Shown here one piece after another: positions 51,022-62,894 of a stretch of 64,000 bases of DNA; the stretch's first letter is position 1; every line of letters starts with the position of its first letter. Source of the DNA: Tethya wilhelma (Eukaryota > Porifera > Demospongiae > Tethyida > Tethyidae); the NCBI GenBank assembly GCA_964030475.1, contig CAXIPT010000003.1, positions 2,968,057 to 3,032,056 of the forward strand, read 5' to 3'. The notes under the pieces are model-generated. The model did not search any database. It had not been told where the DNA came from and worked only from the letters and a program-made list of their open reading frames with translations. The position numbers and the translations under genes are program-made.

Positions 51022-53838
51022 TCAGTATGTGTATTTGTAGTACCTATGGGCAGCTGGGCCCAACTGGGGAGTGGCTTGGAGGCTGTAACCATAGGGATTA
51101 GCATTGCTTGCCTTCTCTTGCTCCACCTGCTGGAGGTAGGCTGCCAGGAGTATGTCATCGCTGGAAGGCTCCTACAGTATCAGTGACAATGGCATATTAG
51201 CAATAAATGGTGGGGTAGAGAGATAACACATTCACAAGACATCTAAATGAAGTAGACATCACCGTACTTGTCTCAGCGCTGGCTGCAGTATAGGCCCACT
51301 AGCAGTGTGCATCAGGTAGCCAGTGTTAGGGGGGGTGTGGCGAGGGGGAGCTGAGGGGTAATGAGCAGCTGTGGGGGGGCCACTGAGGGGGCCACTCCAC
51401 TGGTGGTGGGGGTACGAGGGAGTGTAGTAAGCCGTCCCAGTTCCCTGGAGAGAGGCACCTGGTGAACCTTGAACTGGAGGAGGAGGAGGAGGCACCTGAT
51501 ACACCTGTAGAAATGGAGAGATGGTTGACTTGAGCTCAAGTTAGCAGGAGAGCCAGTTACCATTGTGTTCTGAGGGGAGTACTGGTGCAGGAGAGGACCA
51601 CTGTAGCTGTGAACGAGGCCGCTGTGATGGGGGGACTTGTCCTGAAGGAGTGGCTTGGGTCCGCTGTACCTCATGTCCTCTATGGTCCTGTCCTTGTCGT
51701 GGACCTGCTGCTCCAGCTGTCGTATCCTCTCTCTCAGCTCGTCCTCCGTGCTGCGTGGGGTGGCTACAACACTGGGATGACTGCTACCCACGTCATGAGG
51801 AGTGCTGTGAGAGTAGACCCCTGTCATTACCCTCTGATCACTGTACAGCGTGCCATGAGCTCCTGTGCTGGCATAGCCCCGCCCATATCCTGCAGAGGAG
51901 CTGCTGGTGATCTCCAACTGGCTCAGTTGGGACTGGAGAGCGTCTTCATAGTGGCGGCTACTGTGGGGGGCGGGCTCAAGCCACTCCTGGGACGCTGGGT
52001 ACGAGGGACGAGGCTCTCCAGAGGTCGGGGGTTGGTAGGTGGGGTCAGAGGAGGGGGGATACGGTCCACTGGCGTCGGAGGAGATTGGAGGGTGAGAGGT
52101 CCTGTCCTCCCATTCTTCTCCGCCCACTGAAGAGCGAGGCTCGCGGTAGATCCCACCCCCTGATGACTCCATAGTAGTGGCCACTGGAGCCGTCTGTGAG
52201 GGGGTGTGGTAGTAGAGGGGCGGAGCTTCAGTTGACGAGGGAGGCAACACTTCAGTGGAGGAGTAAGAGGGGGTGTGGTCATGAGTGGCTTCAACACTTC
52301 TCTTCACTGTCTCATGCTTACGCTTGATGGACTCCACAGCACTCATCTGGGGAGGAAGACAAACAGAAGTGGGTCAAGGATTTACCAACAATACATTTTC
52401 ACGGATTGTCTTGCTGGCCATTGCATAATATTGCAATCAATGGCAGAATAAAGCACTCCTAAATTCGCAAACACTGCTCCCCTATAAAATGCCCAAGAAT
52501 ATAAAGTACAGCTGGCACCGGACACAGAGAATCATTAAACAACTGTCTTGAGGGTTTGAACTACCAGTCGTTTCACCAGCGTTAAATTCGCGCAATTTTA
52601 TTTGCAGCATTACGTCATTTTTGTAGGGAAATCGAGCTAAAATGGCAACTGTCAAGTAGTGTTACAAAAGCATCCCTTACGCTATTTCTAGAGCAGAGAA
52701 AGCCAAGGAAACTACATTGAACGTTACAGGTATTGTTTTTCAACACGTAGAGTGATAAAAAACCCATACTATGTGCACTATATTTTTTTGCATGCCTGTT
52801 GAACTTTTTGTGAGTCACCCTAGCCTAAGAGTAGTAGTATTAGTCTAGTGCTTGCATCCATGAAAACCTTGAGAACAAGATAGAACTTGAGTATATTGTT
52901 AAGCAGCTACCCATGCATCTGCTTATGAAAACTGGGAGCCTAATGTTTGTCTGAAAAAATTTCTCCACCAAGTCTTTATATCTGTGTATGGATTATTGTA
53001 AGAAAAATGCTCATTTATTGATTCATGTAAGCAAATCTGTGATATTTTCTTCGCTGAAAACAGCTTCACCAAGATTAATATACATTTCTTTATATGCAGC
53101 ACTATTATGTTCAATTCTACAACTCTGTAGGCCAGTTGTTTATTGCACCATGATTGGACCGCTGTTTTATGAATAACTTCAACAAGTTTTGTAACGACCC
53201 TTACCTAATTCAGTACATTGTGATATGGAAATTTTGAACCGTTTATTGCATGGCTCCTTTCCATGGGAACAAGTCAAAACTGCAAAAAAAGATTCTACAG
53301 TACATCTATTCTTAGTACAAAAGAAACTGTGTCAACAGCTTGGTCAGAAAATTTTTCTCTACGGGTTTTGTTGCTGTAGGTAGGTTGTCATTGAGGCTTC
53401 CTAAATCACTAGAATTCAAGTCTAGTTTATATAAACCTTGAACATGAGTAACTAAAGGATGCTAGTTTCAGTACAAACTACGTTTGTATCCGCAGATAAA
53501 TCTTGGAGGCAAAAATTTTGGCTTGAATATCTAATTAGCTAACTGAGTTGGTGCTATTTTTTTTACTTCCCGTGCAAATAAATTTGTATGGGGACCATTG
53601 GACTTCCGGTACGCTGGCAAACGACTGCTACCTCTAACAGAGTACCTCTAATATCTAGGACTCACTGTATAGGGGTCAGAGGTCAGCACTGGGCCAGAGG
53701 AATCACTTGAGAGGCTTCTCTGATAATAGGAGTGGGTCTCTTCCTCCACAGGCCTCGTCTCACTGTTACCATGGTAACCACTACTTCCTATAAAATGTAA
53801 ATAACAACTGCTGACACACACAAACACACACACACACN

Positions 53839-53914
<76 letters not shown>

Positions 53915-54823
53915 CCATTGGCGTACTTCCTTGTGCTGTGTAATAGGACTGGTCAGCTGTGACCACGCCTGCCCCCAGCTTGTCATACCACTGTTGCTGT
54001 GGGTGTGGTCCCGAGTGTTGCTGGGGGGCAGCCGAGGGAGATGGGCTGTACACAACATAGTTCCCTCCACCTTGAGGGGCGTGGTACACCTGGCTAGGGG
54101 GTGGAGTCTGAAGGACCTGCAGTGCTGGATCAGCAGTAAGCGTTGGCTGTCCTCCTACCAGTGCCATGAGGTCACCTTGGCAACAGAGAGAGAGAGAGAG
54201 AGAGGAAGACTAGTGTCACTGCAGCTACTGAGAAAGAAGCACTCACTGGAATAGACATGGTGCTGAAGGGATTCAATGGTTCCTTCCTGGTAGGCCTCTG
54301 GCTGAGCTCTCGGCTGGTAGCTGGCTGGCTGATAGCCCTCGAGGCCAAGGGGATAGAGGGAGCTGTCCACTTTAGCCACGCCTCCCAGCTCACCAGAGTG
54401 ACGGCTCAACCTAGCACTAGCAGTACGAGCTGCAGGAGGGGTGGGGCCTGGTTTCCCTGGAAACATATCTGGGCGTGTCTTCACGACCTTGCTGTTCTTA
54501 GCAAGGTCACGATAATGGTCTCTCTCTTTCTCTGAATGAGCGTAGGTACACTTGTCTCCCTTGGGACAGCTGAGGGACTTGCTAATGAAGGGACACAGCC
54601 CGGTCTTGTAACGACCACTTTGGATCTGAACAAAGAAGACACCAACTAACTCACCAACAACACAATGATTCAGAGATGGCAGTTATAGAACAGCTACAGC
54701 CATCACACTACACTCCTTCCATTGCCCAACTTGCCTGCATAAAGGTGGAGAAACCTTGGAGAGTGGCAAGAAGAGCATGCATACTCTCAGAGAAGACACG
54801 CCATGAGCTGACCATTTCTGAAC

Positions 54824-54881
<58 letters not shown>

Positions 54882-55284
54882 AGCACAGCACACAGCTAAC
54901 ATGGACAGAGAAGCATGAACTAACTCTTGTCGATGTTAATGTCCACCCTGAGGAGTACCTCGAGCTGAGGCACTATCTTCTCAGAGAGGTTGTAGGAATC
55001 CTTGGAGCGTTCAATGGACACTATCAGCTCACTCAGACCAGACGAGGATGCCCCTTGAGAAATCAACTGTAATTAAAGTAGCCAGATGATGCGATATACA
55101 ACCAGCCCCTCTAATTATTGCCCACCTTGTCAATGATGGACTGCATGTCTGACTTGTGTTTGTGGTCTCCATAGAGCAGCGTGGACCACTGCTCCGGACT
55201 GATCCTCAGCCCCGCCTCCATGGCCATACGAATGATCTGACTGTCGTGCTCTCGGCGGAGAGACTCATAAGAACGGAACTGTAT

Positions 55285-55323
<39 letters not shown>

Positions 55324-55332
55324 TGGAATGAC

Positions 55333-55381
<49 letters not shown>

Positions 55382-56471
55382 GCGTGGCCAGCCATCATGA
55401 CTGGGCATGTGGACACAACTCACCTCCTCCTTGAGCTGCATGAGTGATGAGTCGTCCTCTCTTTTCTCCACCTGCATGTCATGTGACAGATCATGAGAGT
55501 CACGTGATTAGCATGTGATAACAACCCAGGCCATATATGGGACAACATGTGATTACAATTAGTGTGTTACCATGGTTACCTACATTGAAACAAGAAGCTC
55601 TGTAGAGCAGCTGTACAACATGGCCCACACTGGTCTTGCTAGCCTGAGGGAAGTCTGCCAGCAGCTGCTGAACCACGTAGAGAACTATTGTCTTCCTGGC
55701 CAGACATGTGCCACTCTCCAGTACCTGCGCACACACACACACACACACACAGCAAGAGGACATTGAAACACTACCTTGCCACCAAACAAGGCCTTCCCTC
55801 TTCTGTTATTGTTAAGTGTCGAAGGGGAAGGCCAGGTTTACATGTAGCCACTATCTCACTTTCAAGATGAGCTTGAGGGCCTCTTCCTGCATGACAGGGC
55901 CCAGGAACTGGCACCCTCTGTTCCTGACAGCTGTCCACAGTAGAGAGGAGATCTGCTGCTGGTTCTGGTGCATCACAAGCAGCTCTGTGATGGTCCGATC
56001 AGCGATGGAGCGGGCAGCCCTGAGTGCCCTGGCACGGCCCTCTATCTCCAACACCTGACAGTTCACAACTGTCACTAGTTTCTTCAACATTGGTTTGGTG
56101 AGATGGCTGACCGCGGCGGTGATCCCTTGCTCTGCTAGAGGCTGGAGGAACATCACCAGCTCATCAATGGCTTCTCTGGAGCTGAAATAGAGTGCCAAGT
56201 CAGCATCGGAGAGTCCAAAGGTCGTCATGTCCATCTCCATGGGGGCCTTCTCTCCGAGGAGCCTCAGGAGGGCGGTGTTGGGGGGCAGGGACTCCGTGTC
56301 CTGGCTGATGAGTGTCTTATCGTAGGGGCACATCCTCGTCTTGAGCTTACCAAGGCAACGGAGACAGAGGGTGTGGCTACAGCTGAGACTGATGGGCAGC
56401 ATGTGGGACGAGTCAAACTTGTTAGTGCACACGCAGCACTGGAGGAAGTCTGTCCAATTGGGAGCTTGCAT
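51022..56471 (-). CDS. RC3H1: Roquin (RC3H family) mRNA decay factor
   Basis: RING-ROQ-CCCH protein that binds stem-loops in 3' UTRs and recruits CCR4-NOT. Exons 56471-55860, 55724-55584, 55471-55424, 55278-55126, 55066-54925, 54823-54735, 54625-54247, 54175-53927, 53787-53666, 52346-51561, 51504-51268, 51171-51022 give 1035 residues. [144 protein letters not shown] finger: [24 protein letters not shown]. The rest is proline-rich. One intron (after exon 6) starts GC. This gene carries the most CT and GT arrays in the window. One ancestral Roquin, versus RC3H1 and RC3H2 in vertebrates. Confidence 0.9.
53818..53912 (-). repeat. GT array (sense) with N, Roquin intron 8
   Basis: Occupies most of the short intron between exons 53927 and 53787, with an N at 53838. 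Confidence 0.85.
54184..54204 (-). repeat. CT array (sense), Roquin intron 7
   Basis: Ends 8 bases before the TTGCCAAG acceptor of exon 54175. Confidence 0.85.
54826..54878 (-). repeat. CT array (sense), Roquin intron 5
   Basis: Reads CTCTCTCAG into exon 54823 with no intervening bases. Confidence 0.9.
55289..55380 (-). repeat. two CT arrays (sense), Roquin intron 3
   Basis: Two CT runs split by about 20 bases; the nearer ends about 10 bases before the acceptor of exon 55278. Confidence 0.9.
55732..55751 (-). repeat. GT array (sense), Roquin intron 1
   Basis: Reads TGTGTGTGCGCAG into exon 55724. Confidence 0.85.
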
Positions 56472-57203
56472 GTCGGCTTTTATAACAGATGGATCAATAC
56501 ATCTTCTGAGGAGACCACCCGGTGGTCAGTAGGTACACTATTAGATACTAAGAGTCCTTAATGAATCCAGAGAGAGAGAGAGAGTTCACAAGTAACGAAA
56601 CCAAGCTGAGAGAGAGAGAGAGTCAGTCTAGAAAACAGACCAATGAGTTGACACAGCTGCCAGCCTGAGAGAACACCTAGAGGTGGGAGAGAGACATGAT
56701 TTGATTCACAGCTACACAGTAGCCAACAGCACACACAGAAGGCCCGAGAGAGAGTGAGCTGGACACCGGGACACCACGGACTATATAGGTCCATGATTGG
56801 AATGTTAATTAGTGAGATCATTTTGGGAAAGATCACATGTGATGAATTTTATACGCTGATCTATGACAACGGCTACAGCCGTATCTACTTCAATGGCATG
56901 TGGGTTGACTCACCACTTCCAAGTACAGTCTCCACTAGCAGGCATCGTGTGGACAGACAGAGGCTGGATACATAGATACTACACACTCTCACTGCGAGTT
57001 TAATACACCGATAGCAAGTTGGCACAACAGATTACGGAAATTTACTATTTTTCCCGCCGTGCACCGCGCGTACAATTAGTGATGACGTCATATGAATATG
57101 ATCGATCCATTGACCCTTTACCAACTGTTCGATGCACTGTCATCCTAGGGATCCTGGAACCATGGATAACATAATATGCTGGAACCATAGACAATAATTA
57201 GTG
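56472..57203. promoter_or_regulatory. intergenic region, Roquin/JMJD4
   Basis: Contains two short GA runs (CT on the Roquin strand) in the probable Roquin 5' UTR. A frame of 73 codons at 56754-56975 is open but matches nothing I know. No TATA box. Confidence 0.4.
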
Positions 57204-58766
57204 ATGGAGCATGACTCATGCTGTGATGTTGGGATTGCTCGATTCCCAAAGGATGGTACATTGAGGGAATTCTTTGAGAAGTATGTCGCAACAAACCAGC
57301 CTTGTCTCTTTGATGAGAGCATGACAGAAGGGTGGAAGGCCAGACAACACTGGGTGACTGAGGGGGGAGCCCCTAATCTTGATTACCTCACAGACAAGTT
57401 TGGTACGTGTGTACATCAACCTAATGATTATTATGAGAACCCCTTTTATTAGATTGCCTTATATGACAGGTACATCAAGAGTGCCGGTAGCGGACTGCAG
57501 CCAGCAGGAGTTCTCCTCACATCCTGTCACTGAAATGACTCTTGCTGATTACATCATCTATTGGAAGAGTTGCCATGACAACAAGGAATGCCAGCCGTCC
57601 AAGTTACTTTACCTGAAAGACTGGCATTTTGTCAGGTAGACCCTCAGTGTACATGTGTGTGGGGGGTGAATGGATGCTGCCTCCTTGTTGGTCCAGAGAG
57701 AGGGGGATGCAAGCAGCCTACTCTCTACCTCAGCTCTTCTCCTCTGACTGGCTGAATGAGGTGTGGCCTCTCAGAGAGGATGTCACTGATGACTACCGCT
57801 TCGTCTACATGGGACCAGCCGGAACATGGTAGCTAGTCATGTGACCACTGTGTGGTATAATACTCACTGTTAGTTCTCTTTCAGGACTCCATTTCATGCT
57901 GATGTGTTCAGGTAGTCACTCTGACAACACCCAGAGAGTGAGAGAGATGCTATCCTTGCATGCAGGTCATACAGCTGGTCTGCCAACGTGTGTGGGAGGA
58001 AGGAATGGCTGCTCCTTCCTCCTGGAGAAGAAGACAAGCTGAGAGACTCCCTTGGAAACCTGCCAATGGACATCACTAGCTCACAGCTGCAAGACCGCCA
58101 CCTCTACCCCAATGCTGGCAGCTGTAAGCTCCCAGTGAGAGTGGTCCAGTCACCAGGAGAGGTCATCTTTGTACCAAGGTATCACTTTGTGTGATCAGCA
58201 ATTTGGAATGAGGTAATAATGATGTCGTTGTCCAGTGGGTGGTACCATCAAGTAAGAAATTTGGAGGACACCATATCTATTAACCACAACTGGACTAATG
58301 TGTTTGGAGTGAGACATGTCTGGCGACATCTACAGAGAGAGCTACAGCTGGTGAGATACACTATGGTGGACCTGAAGGTTCAAACTGATTTTGTTAACCG
58401 ATTTTTGATCTAAGCTATGGCTAGGGCTAGGGCGATTTTCATCAAGCGGTTTTAGTCTAGGGCTAGGGCTAAGCCATTTTCATCTAAGTGATTTTCTTCC
58501 AAGTCTAAGGCTAAGGCTAGGGCTAGGGCTAGGGCTAGGGGCTGGGGGTTAGAGGCTAGGAGCTAGGGGCTGGGGCTTTGATGAAAACGGCTTTGATACA
58601 AAATCACCTAAATGAAAATCTCTTAGAGGGGTTGAAAATAGCTTAGATCAAAAATTGCTTAGAAAGGGTTAAAAATAGCTTAGATCAAAATCAGTTAGCA
58701 AATCAGTGTGAACCTTCAGAGCCACCGTACTATACGCCATTGTTTGCTTCATGCAAGTTCTAATGT

Positions 58767-58816
<50 letters not shown>

Positions 58817-59343
58817 ACAGGTCGAGAAGGAGCTGAGTGATGTGAGAGGAATGGATGGGTGGGCCAAACAATGTCAGGTGTGTGTTTGCGACATCCATAT
58901 CATTACCATTACAATGATGGACATGTGTGTAGGTGGTCCTCAAATGTAGTGCAGGGATGGACTACTCTGAACTTGTTCAGTTTCTCTGTCTTGTGTCCCT
59001 ACCAAGGCTGGCTCAACTCCATTCAACAGCCTCCCTCCTAGCACCCCCCACCTGGCTCAGAGACATGGACACACTGGTCACTAGGTTGACTTCTAGCTCT
59101 TGGAGCTTCTTTCCCAGTGGACTGCCTCAAGGCTCAGTGGAACACCAGCTTCAAGATAGCGACGCTCACTGTCTCTCATCCTATGAACCTCCATTGACCT
59201 CTCAAGAGAAGCAACTGCTGACCTCTGCTTTGAACAGCAGCAGTAATGTTAACATTGATCTTGTTTTGTTTAGAGCTTACGAATTGAAAGTTGTTTTCTC
59301 TGTGCTTCAAGAAATTATGGCAGATACAAAGAATGAGATATAA
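57204..59343 (+). CDS. JMJD4: JMJD4 oxygenase (eRF1 lysyl hydroxylase)
   Basis: Fe(II)/2-oxoglutarate JmjC enzyme that hydroxylates a lysine in translation release factor eRF1. Exons 57204-57402, 57470-57635, 57697-57828, 57885-57911, 57966-58178, 58236-58350, 58821-58877, 58933-59343 give 439 residues (human 463). Seen: VPVADCSQQEFSSHPV, LYLKDWHFVR, FSSDWLNE, DDYRFVYMGPAGTWTPFHAD with the iron-binding HxD, SYSWSANVCGRKEWLLLPPG, FVPSGWYHQVRNLEDTISIN and HNW with the distal histidine. Exon 4 is only 27 bases. Exon 3 acceptor is fixed by phase at GGTCCAG before AGAGAGG. Intron 6 carries GGGCTA repeats and a GT array. Confidence 0.9.
58405..58575 (+). repeat. degenerate GGGCTA hexamer array in JMJD4 intron 6
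   Basis: Runs of GGCTAGGGCTAGGGCTAGGG with slips, followed by degenerate AAAATCGCTTAGATCAAAA-type repeats to about 58700. Resembles a variant telomere-like or simple-sequence array. Confidence 0.75.
58767..58813 (+). repeat. GT array, JMJD4 intron 6
   Basis: Ends 7 bases before the GTACAG acceptor of exon 58821. Confidence 0.9.
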
Positions 59344-59479
59344 ACATCCTTTTTAATGATTTTTTAAATTAATTTTTTATTATAATTTATTTGTCAAAGT
59401 TACAAGTTCCACTGAGCATGCGCACTAGTGAAATTTAATATCGATCAAAGCGCGGTTTACTTGTCTAGAGCTTTTAGTT

Positions 59480-60311
59480 ATGGATGAAGAGAAGACTAGC
59501 TGCAATTCAGAGTCTCCAGCCTCGTCACCATCTCTACTGATAGATGCACTAGAGGCTGCGTTAGCTACTGATCTTGGCGCGGGGGCAGATGAGCAAGAGG
59601 TAACCAGCACTACCCCTGATTTATATGACATCATTGAGGACAAAGAGAAGGATATGAGTACTGATTCAGAGGCTCCTCAAATCACTAGTTCGCCTAGCCC
59701 TAGAGAGAGCGATTATGACTGTGATTATGAAGAGTCCAGCTCAGACTCGGACAGCTCCCTGATTCATGCCACTTACCCCCTAGCACTACCCTCGTCTCGC
59801 AGGCCAGACGTGAGACCTGTTGCAATTGGTGCATCAACCAGTGAATCATGGCATAAGGAATGTGGTAAGTGTTTCGCTCAGAGAAAAAATACACTGCCTT
59901 GAGCTGGTGTCAGTAATTACCCTCCAGTGATTGTGGCATGTACTCAAGCTAAGTGATAATACTGTTGTCCCTGCATGCTCACTCTTTCTCTCCAGTTAAG
60001 CTATATTTTAAAGACTTTCTGAAGTTGACTCAGACTAAGGTATGTGAGTGTTACTGTAATTTGATGTGCCATGAGTTTATGTACATTTGCATGTGGATGT
60101 GGTAGCCATCATGTCTGGAGTGAACCTGCTACATACTCGTATGCTCCTCTGTCATGGTCACTTCACATGTTCTTCATTTCTGTTTCTATAGGTGAAGGAG
60201 AAGCCTCAGGAAGAGAGGCCATTGACTTACTATAACGTATTAATAATGGCCTGCCAGCCTCGACCCAATTGGAAGCTAGTCCCCAGTGAGCAGTATCATG
60301 AGAAGCCTTGA
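59480..60311 (+). CDS. unrecognised 182-residue protein
   Basis: Three exons (59480-59864, 59996-60039, 60192-60311) join in phase. The N-terminal two thirds is acidic and serine-rich (LLIDALEAALATDL, YDCDYEESSSDSDSS) and probably disordered. The C-terminal 50 residues look folded and conserved in character: VKLYFKDFLKLTQTKVKEKP, then LTYYNVLIMACQPRPNWKLV. I do not recognise the family. An ATGCGCAC (NRF1 half-site) lies 60 bases upstream of the start. Same strand as JMJD4, 137 bases after its stop. Confidence 0.6.
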
Positions 60312-60489
60312 ACATAAGTTTGGCAGTGAATGCATAATTTATGTTATGAAATCATCTGCATTGCTATTTTGCATCAACTAACAATGATCAATCTCTATTC
60401 TAGTGTGATCAACCAATGATTATATTTTCTGACTACTATAATTATCATTGATAATACTGAAATCATCGGCATGCAGCGGGCGAGTGTTG

Positions 60490-60560
60490 TGCGATTGCGC
60501 ATGCGCGCGTACACGTACACGTGCGTTATGCAGGCACGTGACGTCATGACGTACGTCCCG
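60490..60560. promoter_or_regulatory. NRF1, E-box and CRE motifs before TRIM-NHL gene
   Basis: TGCGCATGCGC at 60496-60506 (NRF1 palindrome), CACGTG at 60535-60540 overlapping TGACGTCA at 60539-60546. Such a cluster normally marks a core promoter, arguing that upstream ATGs are not used. Confidence 0.55.
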
Positions 60561-60599
60561 TCGTCGGATGTCGACCCTTTCCAAGATCCAATGATAAAC

Positions 60600-62894
60600 A
60601 TGGCTGGTGTTGAAGAGCTCAAGAAAGATGTAACCTGTCCATCATGTGGAGAACTGTTCAAGTATCCTAGACTGCTCCCTTGTCTGCACAGTGTATGTAC
60701 TGTGTGCCTGGATAGGTTGAAGAGAGACGGAGAGAGAGTGAGAGAAGGCCTCAAGTACCTGGTATCCTGTCCTGTTTGCTTGGAAGAGACTGAACTGCCC
60801 AAAATTGGAGTAGCTAGCCTCCCCAGTTCCTACTTCAAACAAAACATGAAGAGCATCTGTGAGATGATGGAGATTGCTGAAGGCAAGCAAGAGCAGCTCT
60901 GTGAGGAGTGTGGCCAGGAGAGACTGGCAGCCTACTACTGCTCCCACTGTAAATTCATCTGCTCCACATGTGCTGAGAATCATGGCAAGATGCGTTCCTT
61001 CTCCGACCACAGTCTGGTGTTCCTGAAGAGGGAGACTGTGAGCTTAGATGAGCTCCAATCGCAGCTGCTCTCTCTGAAACCATTCACCAAAGACAGCAGT
61101 GAGATGAGGTGCAACAAACACAGTGGAGAGCCTCTGGACAAGTATTGCAAGACGTGCAAGAGACTGGTGTGTGTCAAATGCACCGAGGAGAATCACAAGC
61201 CACCCAACCATCAGACCAACGACATCAGCCAGCTCATAGGAGAGCAGAGAGGGGACATGCAGCACTACCTGGACACCGTGAAGGAGCTGCAGTCATCAAT
61301 GAATGCCAGGACGGACACTCTCAGAGACACCAAGGACAAGCTGGAGCAGCAGCAGAGAGCCATCGAAGACACCATCACCAGTTCCTTCAGTGAATTGGTT
61401 CGCCAACTGGAGGCTCTCAAGTTGCAGCTAATTGAGGATTCCAAGAAGGCCTCTTCAGTCCAGCTCACGAGCCTCTCTGGTGAACTTGAAACGACCCAGA
61501 GAGAGATTGATAAACTGGACGACATCATCAAGAGTACAGAGGAGAGTCTGGAGTACACCACAGACAGGGAGCTGCTGGCACTGAAACGCTACATGACCAT
61601 CAGACTGAAGGAGTTAGCTGCTCAAAAGCGGGCCTCCTCCCCGCCCGGAGGTTTGGAGGCAGTCAAAGTCTCTCCTCTTGAGCTCTCCTTGTCGTGTGCC
61701 GAGGAGCTGAAGAAGGTGACTGGGAAACACATTGACCAGTACCACAGCCTGTCTTACGAGAGGACCAGAGCTCTGGGAGACGGCACAAGACGAGCTGAGG
61801 TTGGCAAGGAGACGTCATTCACCATCTCCATGAAGAGTGAGAGTGGAGCACCGTGTCTGGAGAAACAGGAAGTGGCCGTTAAGATCATGATGCCTCGAAC
61901 CAACCTGGCTGTGGCGGTGTCAGTGACGCATGGAGTGGAGGTTGGCACGTACCAAGTCACTTACGTACCCAACACCAAAGGTCAGTACAAGATATCGGTC
62001 CAGGTGTGGGGGGAGGAAATATGTGGTTCTCCTTACTCCGTCTCAGCCAAGCCATCCAAGCTGGACCTGGATCGACCGTGTGAGGTGTGTATCAGCCAGG
62101 AGTGGCCATGGGGGGTGGCCTGCGGAGTCAACAGACTGGTCTATGTGACTGCTCTCTACCAGCACAGGGTGGTCGTCCTCAACAAGGAGGGCACCGTGCT
62201 GAGGACCATTGGCCTGAAGGGACAGAGGCCTGGCTACCTCTGGTCTCCAACAGGAATCGCTGTCGATAGTGATGGGTACATCTATGTTGCTGATGGACAG
62301 GAAAATGGCAGAGTTCAAAAGTTCAATGGGAGTGGACAGTATGTGAACAGTTTTTCGAGTCTGTGCAACCCTCAAGGTGTGATGTTGAACAGGAAGGAGG
62401 AGCGCCTCTATGTGTGTGACAAGGACAATGGTGTGGTGGTCATACTGGACACCAGTCTGCAGCAGGTGGGGGCTCTGGGGGAGCTCAGTTCCTCACTAGA
62501 GCACTGCGAAGGCTTTGAAGACATAGCTGGCCTGGAGGCCCCTCACTCCACTGCGGAGGACACCAAGGGTAACATCTATGTCACTGACACCCAGAATGGA
62601 GTCGGGTGCATCCATGTCTTCTCACCAGAAGGGCAGCACCTCGACACTCTCTACCATCCTTCCAGCCCATGCTTCTCCCCGGCTGGCATCTGCTTTGAGG
62701 ATGACCTCCTCTATGTGTGTGATAGTGCTGAGAACTGCCTGGTGGTCTTCAACACCAATGGGGATGTTGTCACCAGCTGTGGCTCATACGGCACCATGGC
62801 TGGTCAGTTCCGCTCCCCTCTGAGCGTGGCCGTTGACCTCGATGGATTCATTTACATCTGTGACCACTGCAACACCAGAGTCCAGGTCTTCTAG
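60600..62894 (+). CDS. TRIM-NHL protein (TRIM2/3/71-like)
   Basis: Intronless; 764 residues from ATGGCTGGT at 60600 (the frame is open from an ATG at 60471, but that lies in promoter-like DNA). RING: CPSCGELFKYPRLLPCLHSV, CTVCLDRL, SCPVCLEE. B-box 1: LCEECGQERLAAYYCSHC. B-box 2: RCNKHSGEPLDKYCKTC with CVKCTEENH. A coiled coil covers about residues 215-330. A filamin-type immunoglobulin domain follows (KSESGAPCLEK, GTYQVTYVPNTKGQYKISVQ, GSPYSVSAKPS). NHL repeats end the protein (LWSPTGIAVDSDGYIYVADG, QFRSPLSVAVDLDGFIYICD). Order matches TRIM2/TRIM3/TRIM71, which act as E3 ligases or RNA-binding repressors; which of these it is cannot be settled here. Confidence 0.87.
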   Translation: MAGVEELKKDVTCPSCGELFKYPRLLPCLHSVCTVCLDRLKRDGERVREGLKYLVSCPVCLEETELPKIGVASLPSSYFKQNMKSICEMMEIAEGKQEQLCEECGQERLAAYYCSHCKFICSTCAENHGKMRSFSDHSLVFLKRETVSLDELQSQLLSLKPFTKDSSEMRCNKHSGEPLDKYCKTCKRLVCVKCTEENHKPPNHQTNDISQLIGEQRGDMQHYLDTVKELQSSMNARTDTLRDTKDKLEQQQRAIEDTITSSFSELVRQLEALKLQLIEDSKKASSVQLTSLSGELETTQREIDKLDDIIKSTEESLEYTTDRELLALKRYMTIRLKELAAQKRASSPPGGLEAVKVSPLELSLSCAEELKKVTGKHIDQYHSLSYERTRALGDGTRRAEVGKETSFTISMKSESGAPCLEKQEVAVKIMMPRTNLAVAVSVTHGVEVGTYQVTYVPNTKGQYKISVQVWGEEICGSPYSVSAKPSKLDLDRPCEVCISQEWPWGVACGVNRLVYVTALYQHRVVVLNKEGTVLRTIGLKGQRPGYLWSPTGIAVDSDGYIYVADGQENGRVQKFNGSGQYVNSFSSLCNPQGVMLNRKEERLYVCDKDNGVVVILDTSLQQVGALGELSSSLEHCEGFEDIAGLEAPHSTAEDTKGNIYVTDTQNGVGCIHVFSPEGQHLDTLYHPSSPCFSPAGICFEDDLLYVCDSAENCLVVFNTNGDVVTSCGSYGTMAGQFRSPLSVAVDLDGFIYICDHCNTRVQVF

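Noticed and set aside
51563..52130. plus-strand open frames over 51563-52130
   Set aside because: They overlap the well-supported Roquin exon 52346-51561 on the other strand and match nothing.
56754..56975. 73-codon frame between Roquin and JMJD4
   Set aside because: No family resemblance, no splice context, and it lies in a promoter region. Kept only as a note.
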